From positions 1-50,227 of the forward strand of contig DATDRQ010000239.1 in assembly GCA_035291645.1 (NCBI GenBank): a stretch of DNA of 50,227 bases. Reading direction: 5' to 3'. The notes under the pieces were generated by a model. It saw nothing but the letters and a program-made list of their open reading frames with translations. It had not been told where the DNA came from and did not search any database. This document shows, one piece after another, positions 8,328 through 16,646 of the stretch. Origin of the DNA: DATDRQ01 sp035291645. Lineage in GTDB: Bacteria > Chloroflexota > Anaerolineae > Anaerolineales > UBA4823. The translations under genes were made by a program, and so were the position numbers. Position 1 is the first letter of the stretch, and every line of letters begins with the position of its first letter.

Positions 8328-8843
8328 TTACGCTAGGACGTCGAACTCTCTCTGGTAACGGGCTACACCTGAAACGCCAGCCAGGGCTGGCTGGTCAAGC
8401 GCCAGCAGCATAAAAGCTTCGTCCGGAATGCCCTCCCACTGGCTGCGGATGCCGTGGCAGGAGGCCGGCTCGAAGCCAAAACGCGGGTAGTAAGCAGGGT
8501 GTCCCAGGACGATGACGAAAGGGCAGGGTAGGCCGCGCAACAGGTCAAGACCCGCCTCCACCAGCGCCGAGCCAATCCCCTGACCCTGGTACTCCGGCAG
8601 GACCGCCAGCGGCGCCAGGCCCATGCCATCCACCTGGCCTGTTGGGCTGTCGATCGTCGCCGGGCTGAAAAGGATATGGCCGGCCAGGCGGCCATCGGCA
8701 ATAGCAACCAGGGAGATTAATTCCGGGCAGGACTGGCGCAGGTTCTCCACCAGGTCCGCCTCTTGCGGCTGTCCGAAGGCTCTCTCGTTTACCAGGCGGA
8801 TGGCAGCTGCATCAGCAGTCTGTTCCGGGCGGACCAGGACCAT
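8328..8843 (-). CDS. GNAT family N-acetyltransferase (YhbS-like)
   Basis: This 171-residue acetyltransferase of the YhbS type begins with the VRPEQTADAAAIRLVNERAFG segment. It has the acetyl-CoA pyrophosphate loop QGQGIGSAL near residues 86-94, after LAPLAVLPEY. It also has HPAYYPRFGFEPAS near 118-131, as in YhbS-type enzymes. The acceptor is unknown. It follows the patatin gene on the same strand with a 12-base gap, so the two are probably co-transcribed. GAGGTC stands before the ATG. Confidence 0.85.
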   Translation of the reverse strand: MVLVRPEQTADAAAIRLVNERAFGQPQEADLVENLRQSCPELISLVAIADGRLAGHILFSPATIDSPTGQVDGMGLAPLAVLPEYQGQGIGSALVEAGLDLLRGLPCPFVIVLGHPAYYPRFGFEPASCHGIRSQWEGIPDEAFMLLALDQPALAGVSGVARYQREFDVLA

Positions 8844-8855
8844 CGAATCAGGACC

Positions 8856-10052
8856 TCAGTCCAGGATCTTCAAGGCGATCTTGTCGGCTGCGCGGGCCTG
8901 GTCTACCTCGGAAGTGACTGGCGGACCAAAACTGACTACAGCCACTCCCGCCCGGTCGAAATAGGCCTGCATGGCCTGCCTCCCGGCCTCGACCAGCAGA
9001 TCGCGGCGCTCGTCGCTCATGTCGAACTCGGTAGTACCGTAGCCTTTGGCTGGCAGGCGCACGACCAGGTCCTCGACCGCTTCGATCACGCTCTTATCCC
9101 GGGCGCGGGTGGCCGTGTTAACCAGGTTTGCCAGGCGCTGGACGGTGCGCAGCTCACCCAGGCTGAAGCTTTTTGCCGCCTGGACGGCTGTCTCCGCTCC
9201 GGGAACCGGCAGGGATTCGTCGATCAGCAGCCCCAGGACATGCTGGCTGGGGTCTGGGCCCATGACGCTGGTCACGGTAACCGCCTTCGAGACGAGCAGC
9301 TCGATGGGGAAATTGGAGAGCATTCCACCGTCGACCAGGGCATGCCCGGCCATGGCTCGCCCGCGGTACAGGCCCCATTCCTCCAGCCAGACGACCTCCT
9401 GCCAGAGCAAAGGCAGGCTCATCGACATGCGCACCGCCCAGACCAGGGGCAGGTCTGGAGCCGTACGATGGTTGAGCACTACCATGGTATTCTCGGAGGT
9501 ATCGGCGGCGATGAACGAAACGTCTTTCGTGGTTGCTTCATAGAATTCTTTCAGCGTTAACCCGCTGTACCGGCGCGGTCCTCCGGCATGCATGCCCGTA
9601 TCCAGCTTGAGCTTCAACCAGGACAGGAAATTTTCCGCCGAGTACCAGCCGCCCAGCTCGATGAAGGAAAAGGCGCAGCGCAGGCTGTCTTGCCGGGTCA
9701 GCCAGCCGAGCAGCTGGTCTTCCAGCCGCTCTTCGAAGAGGTCGGGGATGAACGGCAGGTCGAGCTGGCTCAGCAGCTGGCGGGTGGCGCTGCCGCGTAC
9801 GGCCTCCTTATCCAGCTGCGGCGGCACGGACATGAAATCCGAAAACACGGAGTGCCCGTCTTTCTTCTCGGCCAGCGCCACCAGCATTTCATCGGTCGTA
9901 TAGCCCGCGGCCAGAAGGGCAGCCGAGATCGCCCCGGCCGAAGTCCCCAGCAGCCGCCCATGGGTATGGCCCAGGGATTCGAAGACCTGCATGGCGCCGA
10001 CAAACACCATCCCCTTGGCGCCGCCCCCTTCGAAGACCAGATCGTATTGCAT
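8856..10052 (-). CDS. Patatin-like phospholipase
   Basis: The 398-residue protein carries the complete patatin signature. The oxyanion loop GGGAKG is at residues 9-14, the nucleophile elbow GTSAG at 36-40 (Ser38), and the catalytic Asp in ALVDGGMLSNFP near 242. It therefore has the Ser-Asp dyad of a lipid acyl hydrolase acting on phospholipids or other esters. No signal peptide is visible, so it should act in the cytoplasm or at the membrane face. AAGGAGG five bases before the ATG at 10052 decides the start; an in-frame ATG nine codons upstream lacks this. A TATAAT-like sequence on the minus strand at 10083-10078 may be its -10 box. Confidence 0.88.
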   Translation of the reverse strand: MQYDLVFEGGGAKGMVFVGAMQVFESLGHTHGRLLGTSAGAISAALLAAGYTTDEMLVALAEKKDGHSVFSDFMSVPPQLDKEAVRGSATRQLLSQLDLPFIPDLFEERLEDQLLGWLTRQDSLRCAFSFIELGGWYSAENFLSWLKLKLDTGMHAGGPRRYSGLTLKEFYEATTKDVSFIAADTSENTMVVLNHRTAPDLPLVWAVRMSMSLPLLWQEVVWLEEWGLYRGRAMAGHALVDGGMLSNFPIELLVSKAVTVTSVMGPDPSQHVLGLLIDESLPVPGAETAVQAAKSFSLGELRTVQRLANLVNTATRARDKSVIEAVEDLVVRLPAKGYGTTEFDMSDERRDLLVEAGRQAMQAYFDRAGVAVVSFGPPVTSEVDQARAADKIALKILD

Positions 10053-10181
10053 AGTTGCCTCCTTGGTGACTTGAAACATTATACTGCTTGTGGAGTATAT
10101 CTATCCAGTTCGGTGCTCAGATTGACCCCGGTGTATTCGAATCGGGCTGGTTTAATCAACCGGTTGTACCAAAATTGCCTT

Positions 10182-10210
10182 CGCCGGTTAGACCAGGCAT
10201 CTAACCGGCG
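10182..10210 (-). terminator. Perfect 10-bp hairpin after the acyltransferase gene
   Basis: CGCCGGTTAG and CTAACCGGCG flank a 9-nt loop. The hairpin lies about 45 bases past the acyltransferase stop on the minus strand. A T-run is only weakly present downstream (an ATTTT after about 8 bases), so it may be a weak terminator or an mRNA-stabilising hairpin. Confidence 0.45.
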
Positions 10211-10254
10211 GAATGGATCAGGACCAGCTTGGATCCTGTAGAAATGAACCAGGC

Positions 10255-11490
10255 TTACCTGGCCTGAAGAGCCGGCTGGACCTCCTGAACCGGGCTGGCG
10301 GGCAACGGCTTCATCCCGAACAGGACGCGCAGCAGGTTGTTGCGCCGGACCAGGTATTCGTACAGCGCCATGATCAGGGCGAATGAGATCAGGACGATGG
10401 CCTCCCACTTCGCCAGGTCCGGGATCTGCCACTGCACGACGAAGTAGCCGACCGCCAGCAGGACGGTCTGGTGCAGCACGTAGAAGGGCAGCACGGCTTC
10501 ATTGGCGTACTTCAAGGCAGGCGAAGTGAAGTTCAGGTAGCGCATGCCCAGCCCGAAGAAGGCCAGGATCCAGCTCCAGGCGCTCAGCGTGGCGATGAAT
10601 TGATCGATGTCCTCCCAGACGGCGAGCAGGCCGCTTGGACCGATCCCGAATACCGGCAGGAGAAAGCTCGCCAGCAGCAGGGCGCCGGTCGCCAGGTAGA
10701 ACCAGCGCCACTGCCGGGTGCGCTCCAGCAGGCGTGGGCTGGAGATGAGCACGAAGCCGGACAGGAAGAAGGGCAGGTAGAGCGGCAGGTCCCAACCGCC
10801 GGGGTCTATCTCTCCCAGCGGAGTGCCGCTGGTCAGGGCTTCCACAACCAGGACGGGCAGCGCCAGCAGGTAGGCCGCGCCCGGGTAGGACAGCAGGTTG
10901 CCCAGCCTGTCCAGCAGCCCCCGGCCGGGCCCCTTCAGCCAGCGCAGCAGCGGGTAGGAAATCAGGATGAAGAGGAACAGCACCCACAGGTACCACAGGT
11001 GCATGCCGCCCCAGGCGAAGTTGCCCGGCAAGCCAACGTCAGTGTAGATCCCATCGAAATACTGCGGCAGGAACTCGAAGTACGATCCGAAGAACTGACC
11101 GTGGGTGCGGCGCTCCAGGTAGACCTGCAGCGTGGAGGCGGTGAACACGCCCACCAGCCAGGGGACCAGCAGGCGCAACACCTTGTCCTTGAAGAACCGG
11201 CCGGCCCCGCCCCTGTCCAGCGCGTAGAACAGGCTGGCGCCCGAGATGACGAAGATCAGCGGCATCATCCAGTTGGCGGCGAAGCCCACCCAGATTTGCG
11301 CTTCCAGATAGCGGGCCAGGTTCTTGACGTGCCAGTCTTCGAGATCGAAAAAGCGGGTGGAATGGAAAATAAAGACCGTGAGGATGGCGAGCACCCTTAA
11401 CCAGTCCAGGTAGTAGAGCCGCTCGGGTTTCTGCGCCGCTCCAGCCGGGGAGCCGCTTCTCTTTGGTTGGTTGGAAATAGAGGCTTTCAT
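10255..11490 (-). CDS. Integral-membrane acyltransferase (acyltransferase_3 family)
   Basis: The 411-residue protein has about ten hydrophobic segments. It opens with RLYYLDWLRVLAILTVFIFHS, the hallmark of family 3 membrane acyltransferases, in which the His at the end of the first helix is needed for O-acyl transfer. An FVISGASLFYAL segment and a short arginine-rich loop (KDKVLRLLVPWLVG) follow, as is usual. These enzymes O-acetylate or succinylate sugars, glycans or lipids at the cytoplasmic membrane; the target is not evident. AGGAG lies a few bases before the ATG. Confidence 0.85.
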   Translation of the reverse strand: MKASISNQPKRSGSPAGAAQKPERLYYLDWLRVLAILTVFIFHSTRFFDLEDWHVKNLARYLEAQIWVGFAANWMMPLIFVISGASLFYALDRGGAGRFFKDKVLRLLVPWLVGVFTASTLQVYLERRTHGQFFGSYFEFLPQYFDGIYTDVGLPGNFAWGGMHLWYLWVLFLFILISYPLLRWLKGPGRGLLDRLGNLLSYPGAAYLLALPVLVVEALTSGTPLGEIDPGGWDLPLYLPFFLSGFVLISSPRLLERTRQWRWFYLATGALLLASFLLPVFGIGPSGLLAVWEDIDQFIATLSAWSWILAFFGLGMRYLNFTSPALKYANEAVLPFYVLHQTVLLAVGYFVVQWQIPDLAKWEAIVLISFALIMALYEYLVRRNNLLRVLFGMKPLPASPVQEVQPALQAR

Positions 11491-11532
11491 TGAATTCTCC
11501 TGTTTTTGTTCATAAAACCTGATTGAAGATGA

Positions 11533-11766
11533 CTATGATTGGAACCACTGGAAAACGCGCTCAAACTCCTCCGCTTCGATCTCCGGAAGAGCGAAGGTAT
11601 CCGGGCGAACCGAAATTCCTTCCTCGACGATCGCTTCCTCCGGTTTGCCCAGGAATTCATCGCAGGTGACCGCCAGTGGGTCTGGGCTTACCAGCCAGCT
11701 TCCGAAAGTTCTGGCCCATTGAATGCGGAAAGCCAGGCGGGGTTCTTGGTTTTGCGTGTAATTCAT
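11533..11766 (-). CDS. Small hypothetical protein
   Basis: This 77-residue acidic protein has no membrane segment or motif that I recognise. AAGGAG lies about seven bases before the ATG. The residues SPDPLAVTCDEFLGKPEEAIVEEG suggest a folded soluble protein rather than a shadow reading frame. It sits 42 bases upstream of the acyltransferase gene on the same strand, so the two are likely transcribed together. Function unknown. Confidence 0.6.
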   Translation of the reverse strand: MNYTQNQEPRLAFRIQWARTFGSWLVSPDPLAVTCDEFLGKPEEAIVEEGISVRPDTFALPEIEAEEFERVFQWFQS

Positions 11767-11848
11767 TTCTGTCTCCTTCTTTATCTGGCTAATTGTGACA
11801 ATCCTAAGATACCGGATTTCAGCCAGGGGCGCATCCGGCAGAAGAACG

Positions 11849-11876
11849 AAATCCGCCTAAATATTCAGGCGGATTT
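11849..11876 (-). terminator. Rho-independent-type terminator after the two-component operon
   Basis: AAATCCGCCT and AGGCGGATTT form a perfect 10-bp stem around an 8-nt loop. It is placed 45 bases past the stop of the truncated kinase on the minus strand. The stem ends in TTT and is followed by CGTTCTT; on the plus strand it is followed by TTGT, so it could work in both directions. Confidence 0.7.
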
Positions 11877-11920
11877 TTGTACAAGTTCAGGGAGTTCAGT
11901 TGCTGCGCTGGTCTTAGGTC

Positions 11921-12733
11921 TTAAGGCGGACCGGTTTCCTCTCGCACGCGCAGCTTCATGATCAGGGCGCGCATCTGGCTCAAAGCGCTGCCGGTCATCT
12001 CTTGCAACCGCTCGAGCAGCTCCGGAACGCGCTGTGGATCCTTGAGGATCAGCTTACGCGCGGATTGAGCGGTAAGACTGATGCTGAATAAGGTCTGGCT
12101 GACCGAATCGTGCAGCTCGCGGGTCAGGCGGTCACGCTCCAGCAAGGCAGCGTGCTCTTCTGCCTGAGCAGCATACACTTCCAGCCGCTGGCTCGCCAGG
12201 TGCAGCTCGCCCAGCAGCTCCTGGCTTTCCCGCCGGTTGGTTTCGAGCTGGCTGTAATACAGGTCGAAGGAGATCAGCACGAAACCAGCCGCGAAGTAGT
12301 TCAGGGTGTAGCCTGCACCAAGCCACAGGCCAAAGATCGCCGTGAGGCTGATCCCCATGCAGGCTGTGAAAGCGGCAATCCAGACCAGGGCCAATCGGCG
12401 CGGGCAGCCCTGCATCGCCTGGAAGGTCAGTGGAATGAAAAGCGCAGCCCAGGTATCTTCATAGGGCTGCTGCACGGCAAGTGTCAGGATTATGCCCATC
12501 TGCATAATGGAATATATAGTTTGGTAACGCGGCAGGCGCCGGGTAAGCCAGGGCTGGCTGAGGTACAACAGCAAGAAAGCTTCCAGCAGGAGCAGGGCGG
12601 GTATAAAGCTGGGCTCGCCAAAATTATTCGCCAGCTTGCGCGCCGCAACGAACAGGAAGATCAACGCGTTTACTACCCGGCCGATCCAGTTCCTGGAAGC
12701 CAGCCACGGTTCCCTCAGATCGAGAGCGTTCAT
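11921..12733 (-). CDS. Histidine kinase lacking the ATPase domain (sensor + DHp only)
   Basis: The 270-residue protein has five to six hydrophobic segments in residues 17-160. A linker helix and a HisKA_3 dimerisation/phosphoacceptor helix pair follow: RELHDSVSQTLFSISL, with the phosphoacceptor His at 208. The protein ends ten residues after the second helix, so the HATPase_c domain (N, G1 and G2 boxes) is completely missing, and no remnant follows in any frame before the terminator at 11876-11849. The neighbouring upstream kinase is a full-length paralogue with nearly the same DHp helix. The start ATG overlaps that gene's stop as ATGA. The intact frame and terminator argue for a maintained short protein. 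It may work as a phosphoacceptor partner in a heterodimer. Confidence 0.8.
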   Translation of the reverse strand: MNALDLREPWLASRNWIGRVVNALIFLFVAARKLANNFGEPSFIPALLLLEAFLLLYLSQPWLTRRLPRYQTIYSIMQMGIILTLAVQQPYEDTWAALFIPLTFQAMQGCPRRLALVWIAAFTACMGISLTAIFGLWLGAGYTLNYFAAGFVLISFDLYYSQLETNRRESQELLGELHLASQRLEVYAAQAEEHAALLERDRLTRELHDSVSQTLFSISLTAQSARKLILKDPQRVPELLERLQEMTGSALSQMRALIMKLRVREETGPP

Positions 12734-13884
12734 TCCGGTTTCTCCTCGGCCCGGATCAAGGTGCCGCGCCCGGGTTGCGAATCGATCCTCAAGACCCAGC
12801 CCAGCTGGCACGCCCTCTCCGCCATGCCAGCCAGCCCGAAATGATCAGCGCTGGGGGCTACCTGGCCTGGCGCAAAGCCAACGCCATGATCTTCGACTTC
12901 CAAAAATGCGGGATGTTCTGCTAGGTTCAGCCGCAGGGTAGCTTCGCTGATCTGGGCGTGCTTGGCGATATTGTTGAGCGCCTCCTGGGCGATGCGGTAC
13001 AGGCCAACTACCAGGGGTTCCGGGAGGTTTCCGTCCTCTTCCAGCAGGAGGGCGACCTTTAGCCCATCGCGCTGCTCCCGCTCGCCCGCCAGGCGTCTCA
13101 ATGCAGGGACCAGGCCCTCTTTCATCAACGAACGCGGCCGCAGTTGGCTGACCAGCATCTGGATTTCGCTGGCGGCGCTGCGCGCCAGGTCGAGCAGATG
13201 ATCGAGCTGCCCGTCGGCCTGACCAGGATTTTTTGGCAATAACATGCGGGCCGACTGCACAGTCAGGTTCATGCTGAATAGAGTCTGGGTGACCGAGTCG
13301 TGCAGCTCTTGCGCCAGCCGGCTGCGCTCCTGGGCGGCGGCCAGCTCTTCTTCCCTGGCAGCCGAGTCCAGCAGCTGGCGGTAGGCTGCCCGCAATTCCC
13401 CCAACATGCGCTGGTTTTCCTGCTGGCCCACTTCCGCGCGCCGCATCAGGTAAGCATAACTGCCCATCAGAAGGTCGATAGCGGTGTAGAACAAGACCAT
13501 CATTAAGCCGGCTGCCCGCCACTCCCAACCAGCCATCAGGGGGTAAACCATGGCGAGCGTGAAGGCGGCGATCCAGATCAAACTCACCCGGCGTTCGAAG
13601 GCCAGGCCTGCCTGGAAGCTCAACGGCATGAACAGGGTGGGCAGAAAATCCAGCTGCGGAGCGGCGAACAGCATGGCGATTACAACCAGCGACTGCCCAG
13701 TTAGATATACCCAGGGGTACCAGGCTAGCCGGCGGGAGAGACCTGGCTCGGAGAAAAGCAGCAGCCCATAGACCAGCAGCAGGATAAAGACCAGGACCGG
13801 GGTGGCCTGCTCTTCTTCGTAGGGAGCCGCCAGCGCCCGGACCACGATGGCTGCGTAGATCAGGTATACACTTAGGTAGCGCAT
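12730..13884 (-). CDS. NarL/LiaS-type sensor histidine kinase
   Basis: This complete 384-residue kinase has an N-terminal membrane domain of about six hydrophobic segments (residues 1-145). A linker coil and a HisKA_3 domain with the phosphoacceptor in QELHDSVTQTLF (His195) come next. The HATPase_c domain shows EALNNIAKHA (N box, near 301-310), EDHGVGF (G1, 331-337) and FGLAGMAERA (G2 region, near 349-358). It should phosphorylate the response regulator encoded 12 bases upstream in the same operon. The signal is unknown; with no extracellular domain of size, a membrane or cell-envelope signal is likely. The next gene encodes a paralogue lacking the ATPase domain. Confidence 0.92.
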   Translation of the reverse strand: MRYLSVYLIYAAIVVRALAAPYEEEQATPVLVFILLLVYGLLLFSEPGLSRRLAWYPWVYLTGQSLVVIAMLFAAPQLDFLPTLFMPLSFQAGLAFERRVSLIWIAAFTLAMVYPLMAGWEWRAAGLMMVLFYTAIDLLMGSYAYLMRRAEVGQQENQRMLGELRAAYRQLLDSAAREEELAAAQERSRLAQELHDSVTQTLFSMNLTVQSARMLLPKNPGQADGQLDHLLDLARSAASEIQMLVSQLRPRSLMKEGLVPALRRLAGEREQRDGLKVALLLEEDGNLPEPLVVGLYRIAQEALNNIAKHAQISEATLRLNLAEHPAFLEVEDHGVGFAPGQVAPSADHFGLAGMAERACQLGWVLRIDSQPGRGTLIRAEEKPE

Positions 13885-13896
13885 TGCAAGGACCTG

Positions 13897-14604
13897 TCAG
13901 GCCTCCGCGCCCAGCCCGTGCTGGAGCGCCCAGATGGCAGCCTGGGTGCGGTCCTCCACGCCCAGCTTGCCGAGCAGGTTGCTGACGTGCGTCTTGACGG
14001 TCTTCTCGCTGATGACCATCTTCTCGGCGATGGCGCGGTTGCTCAGCCCGCAGGCGATCAGGCGCAGCACTTCCAGCTCGCGGGGAGTCAGGTCTTCTGG
14101 AAGAGCAGCCGGCTGCTGGTTCAAACCTGTTAAAGCTGGTGGCATCGCTTCAGCCGCCGGAACGCCTGCGGCGACGGCGGACATCAGCTTGCGGGCGACG
14201 TCCGGATGGAGCTGCACCTTGCCCTGAGCAGCCTGCCGGACTGCCTGGATTAAATCATCCGGCTGGATGTCCTTGAGCAGGTAACCCTGCGCGCCGGCCC
14301 GGATGGCCGGGAAGACCTGGTCGTCGTCGCCGAAGCTGGTCAGGATCAGCACCTGCGAGCGGGGGCTGCACTCGATGATCCTGCGGGTCGCCTCGACCCC
14401 GTCCAGGTGGGGCATGACCAGGTCGAGCAGGACCACGTCCGGCAGCAGCTGTCCTGCCTGCCGGACCGCCTCGAGCCCATTTTCGGCTTCCCCGACCACC
14501 TCGATATCCTCCTGTAAGTCGAGGAAGGTGCGCAGCCCCTGGCGCACCACGGCGTGATCGTCTACGATCAGCACGCGGACCTTCGCAACTTCATCAATGC
14601 TCAT
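13897..14604 (-). CDS. NarL/FixJ-family response regulator
   Basis: The 235-residue protein has an N-terminal receiver domain (VLIVDDHAVVRQGL, phosphoacceptor Asp61 in VVLLDLVMP, Lys in YLLKD near 110). A linker of about 40 residues follows. The C-terminal LuxR/GerE HTH has LTPRELEVLRLIACGLSNRAIA and ISEKTVKTHVSNLLGKLGV. It is a DNA-binding transcription factor activated by the kinases encoded directly downstream. GGAGGCAGGG precedes the ATG. It is the first gene of the operon, so its promoter must lie in the divergent region 14605-14907. Confidence 0.93.
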   Translation of the reverse strand: MSIDEVAKVRVLIVDDHAVVRQGLRTFLDLQEDIEVVGEAENGLEAVRQAGQLLPDVVLLDLVMPHLDGVEATRRIIECSPRSQVLILTSFGDDDQVFPAIRAGAQGYLLKDIQPDDLIQAVRQAAQGKVQLHPDVARKLMSAVAAGVPAAEAMPPALTGLNQQPAALPEDLTPRELEVLRLIACGLSNRAIAEKMVISEKTVKTHVSNLLGKLGVEDRTQAAIWALQHGLGAEA

Positions 14605-14907
14605 CCCTGCCTCCTAAGCAAAACCGGCAGACACCTGGCTTGAAGTATGTTTTTTTGACACGATGGGCGCCGCCCGCATCGCCAGCCGCCAATCCCAGCA
14701 AACAGCCTCGAAACTGTCTTGGGGTGTCCATCGACAGTCTCCAGGAAGGCAGCTGATCCTACGACTATTATGATAGATGAAAACAGAGGATTGTCAACTA
14801 CCCTTCGAGCTCGCTGGCGTTAGGGTACGTCTTTTGGATTTCGGCTCAATTTATCTTGGAAAATTCCGTCTATTGGTGTATAATCTGGTGTATATCCAGG
14901 AGGCGAG
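14605..14907. other. Divergent intergenic region between the two-component and toxin-antitoxin operons
   Basis: No gene is visible in these 303 bases. It should hold the promoter of the response-regulator operon (minus strand, not identifiable with confidence) and does hold that of the antitoxin (plus strand). ACTGTC and GACAGT at 14713-14718 and 14733-14738 form a small inverted repeat of unknown meaning. Confidence 0.6.
14856..14884 (+). promoter_or_regulatory. Promoter of the RHH/PIN toxin-antitoxin operon with overlapping direct repeat
   Basis: TTGGAA (14856-14861), a 17-bp spacer and a consensus TATAAT (14879-14884) are followed by AGGAGG and the ATG at 14908, giving a very short leader. 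TGGTGTATA occurs twice, beginning at about 14874 and 14886, so one copy overlaps the -10 box. That is the expected layout for autorepression by the ribbon-helix-helix antitoxin. Confidence 0.7.
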
Positions 14908-15198
14908 ATGGGCGATATGGTTCGCAAGCAAGTTTACCTGCGCAAGAAACAGGTCCAGGCGCTCCGAAAACGGGCGGAAGCCAGTGGGGTAAGCGAATCG
15001 GAGTTAATCCGCCGAGCCATCGATGAGGTGCTCTATGGATCCAGCTTCACAACGCGCCCCGATCCTCCTGCTATGGAACAAATCGAGGCTTTTATCCAAT
15101 CCTTAGAACAAGAGAGTCCCGAGGGACAGCCCATCCAGTTTGACAGAGATGAAATCTATGCAGAACGACTGGATCGCTATGGGACTAATTCTGATTGA
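14908..15198 (+). CDS. Ribbon-helix-helix antitoxin (CopG-like)
   Basis: This 96-residue protein begins with the RHH DNA-binding fold: strand VRKQVYLRKKQVQAL, helix RKRAEASGVSESELIRRAIDEVL, about residues 5-43. A C-terminal tail should wrap the toxin. The PIN-domain toxin gene overlaps its 3' end. It should neutralise the PIN nuclease and repress the operon by binding the repeats at the promoter. AGGAGG lies directly upstream of the ATG. Confidence 0.85.
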   Translation: MGDMVRKQVYLRKKQVQALRKRAEASGVSESELIRRAIDEVLYGSSFTTRPDPPAMEQIEAFIQSLEQESPEGQPIQFDRDEIYAERLDRYGTNSD

Positions 15199-15628
15199 CA
15201 GCAACATACTGATTTATGCCTACGATGTTCGAGACAAGCCCAGGCAGAAACGCGCCCTTGAGACTATTAAGACATTAGGAAGTATGGGGAGCGGCAGGTT
15301 GAGCGCCCAATGCCTTTCTGAGTTCTTCTCCAGGACCACTCGCCAGTCTTCCCCCCTGCTAACCGTCCCGGCAGCTGCCCAGCAAACCGCCCTGTTATCG
15401 GCCAGCTTCACTGTCTACCCGATCACGCCGCAAATCGTACTGGAAGCGATCCGCGGTGTGCGCGATCATCGATTCGCCTTCTGGGACGCGCAAATATGGG
15501 CCGCTGCGCGCCTGAATCAGGTGCCGGTTGTTTTCAGCGAGGATTTCAGCTCAGGGGCAATGTTAGAAGGCGTACGATTTGTCAATCCGCTGGCCGCTGA
15601 TTTCATCCTGAAGGAATGGGTTGCCTGA
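15179..15628 (+). CDS. PIN-domain ribonuclease toxin (VapC-like)
   Basis: This 149-residue PIN protein starts MGLILIDSN. The acidic metal-binding residues are in place: Asp7, Glu48 in LSEFF, Asp103 in FWDAQIWAAA and Glu121/Asp122. It should be an Mg-dependent endoribonuclease cutting tRNA or rRNA when released from its antitoxin. I chose the ATG at 15179, which overlaps the antitoxin by 20 bases, because PIN proteins begin just before the first Asp. Upstream in-frame ATGs at 15140 and 15158 would add a non-conserved leader. Confidence 0.85.
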   Translation: MGLILIDSNILIYAYDVRDKPRQKRALETIKTLGSMGSGRLSAQCLSEFFSRTTRQSSPLLTVPAAAQQTALLSASFTVYPITPQIVLEAIRGVRDHRFAFWDAQIWAAARLNQVPVVFSEDFSSGAMLEGVRFVNPLAADFILKEWVA

Positions 15629-15761
15629 TAGCCTCATCGAAATGGTTGTAGGACACCAGGCCTGAGGCCAATGTTGACCAGACCGTTACTGAAGACCCTG
15701 CGCCTGCACCCGCTCCCGGACCGCAGATACAAGCAGCTGGCGAATTTCCGGTCGCTCGACC

Positions 15762-16646
15762 TCAACCAGCGCATACATAAGGGGCGATTCTTTCCTTCGC
15801 TAGTTTGATATACTCCTGATCATTATCATACCCAACGTAGTTTCTCTCGGCCTTCAGGGCTGCTATGGCAGTTGTTCCACTGCCGATAAAAGGGTCTAAT
15901 ACTACATCACCTTTGAAAGTATAGAGTTGAATGAGGCGATAGGGCAATTCGATAGGAAAAGGTGCGGGATGTCCTACCTTTTTAGCCGATTCGGGATTCA
16001 TGGTCCAAACCGACTTTGTCCATTCCATGAATTGCTCTTTAGAGATCGTATTCTCCTTATTATCAGGTTTTTTACGGGAGAAAGATCCTTTAGTAAAAAT
16101 CAATATATATTCATGCACATCTCGCAAGACCGGATTTGACGCCGATTGCCAGCTACCCCAGGCCATTGATACGCCCGCTCCTGCTCCCTTATTCCAAATA
16201 ATCTCACCTCGCATTTGATAACCAATCTCAATCATGATTTGTGAGATAAAGTCCGATAAGGGAAGATATGGCCTTCTGCCTAAGTTCGCAACGTTAACGC
16301 AAGCCCTTCCACCGTCCACCAGTACCCGATAGGTTTCGGAGAAGACATTTTGGAGCAATTGGAGATATTCTTTTAGAGATAAATTCTCGTCATAATCTTT
16401 CGTTACATTGTAGGGTGGTGAAGTTACCATTAAGTGTAATGAATTATCGGGTATTTCCCTCATTTTTTCGGAACTGCCCAGAATGATCTCGTTCTCATAT
16501 TCAACTGGAAATTCATTATCAGGGTGAGCTTCCCCGCTATAATTCGAAGGCAATTCTGAGTAAAGCCTCGAATCATAATAGGTGGACGAATCATGATTGA
16601 TCCGTGCGTTTGTCCCAAAACTGCTGGTTTTTGAACCTTTTTTCAT
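15762..16646 (-). CDS. Site-specific DNA methyltransferase (beta-class N4-cytosine/N6-adenine)
   Basis: The 294-residue enzyme has the catalytic motif TSPPYN at residues 75-80 and the AdoMet-binding motif DPFIGSGTT near 251-259. That order (IV before I) defines the beta class. PFPIELPYRLIQLYT before motif I is typical. Methylated base and recognition site cannot be read. The gene is visibly AT-richer than everything around it, a sign of recent transfer. Its ATG overlaps the TAA of the upstream methyltransferase by one base. At the C-terminus the frame ends in YVCAG, while the adjacent frame continues for about 30 GC-rich codons, so this may be an insertion junction. No restriction enzyme gene is adjacent. 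Confidence 0.88.
   Translation of the reverse strand: MKKGSKTSSFGTNARINHDSSTYYDSRLYSELPSNYSGEAHPDNEFPVEYENEIILGSSEKMREIPDNSLHLMVTSPPYNVTKDYDENLSLKEYLQLLQNVFSETYRVLVDGGRACVNVANLGRRPYLPLSDFISQIMIEIGYQMRGEIIWNKGAGAGVSMAWGSWQSASNPVLRDVHEYILIFTKGSFSRKKPDNKENTISKEQFMEWTKSVWTMNPESAKKVGHPAPFPIELPYRLIQLYTFKGDVVLDPFIGSGTTAIAALKAERNYVGYDNDQEYIKLAKERIAPYVCAG

Noticed and set aside
10471..11400. Plus-strand open frame of 309 codons
   Set aside because: It is antisense to the membrane acyltransferase gene; its Gln/Glu/Gly-rich content mirrors the Leu-rich codons of that gene.
11849..11876. Remnant of a HATPase domain after the short kinase
   Set aside because: The downstream bases contain only the terminator and a separate small gene; no N, G1 or G2 box appears in any frame.
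14713..14738. ACTGTC/GACAGT inverted repeat as an operator
   Set aside because: Six-base arms with a 14-base gap are expected by chance in 300 bases, and no promoter element lies beside it.
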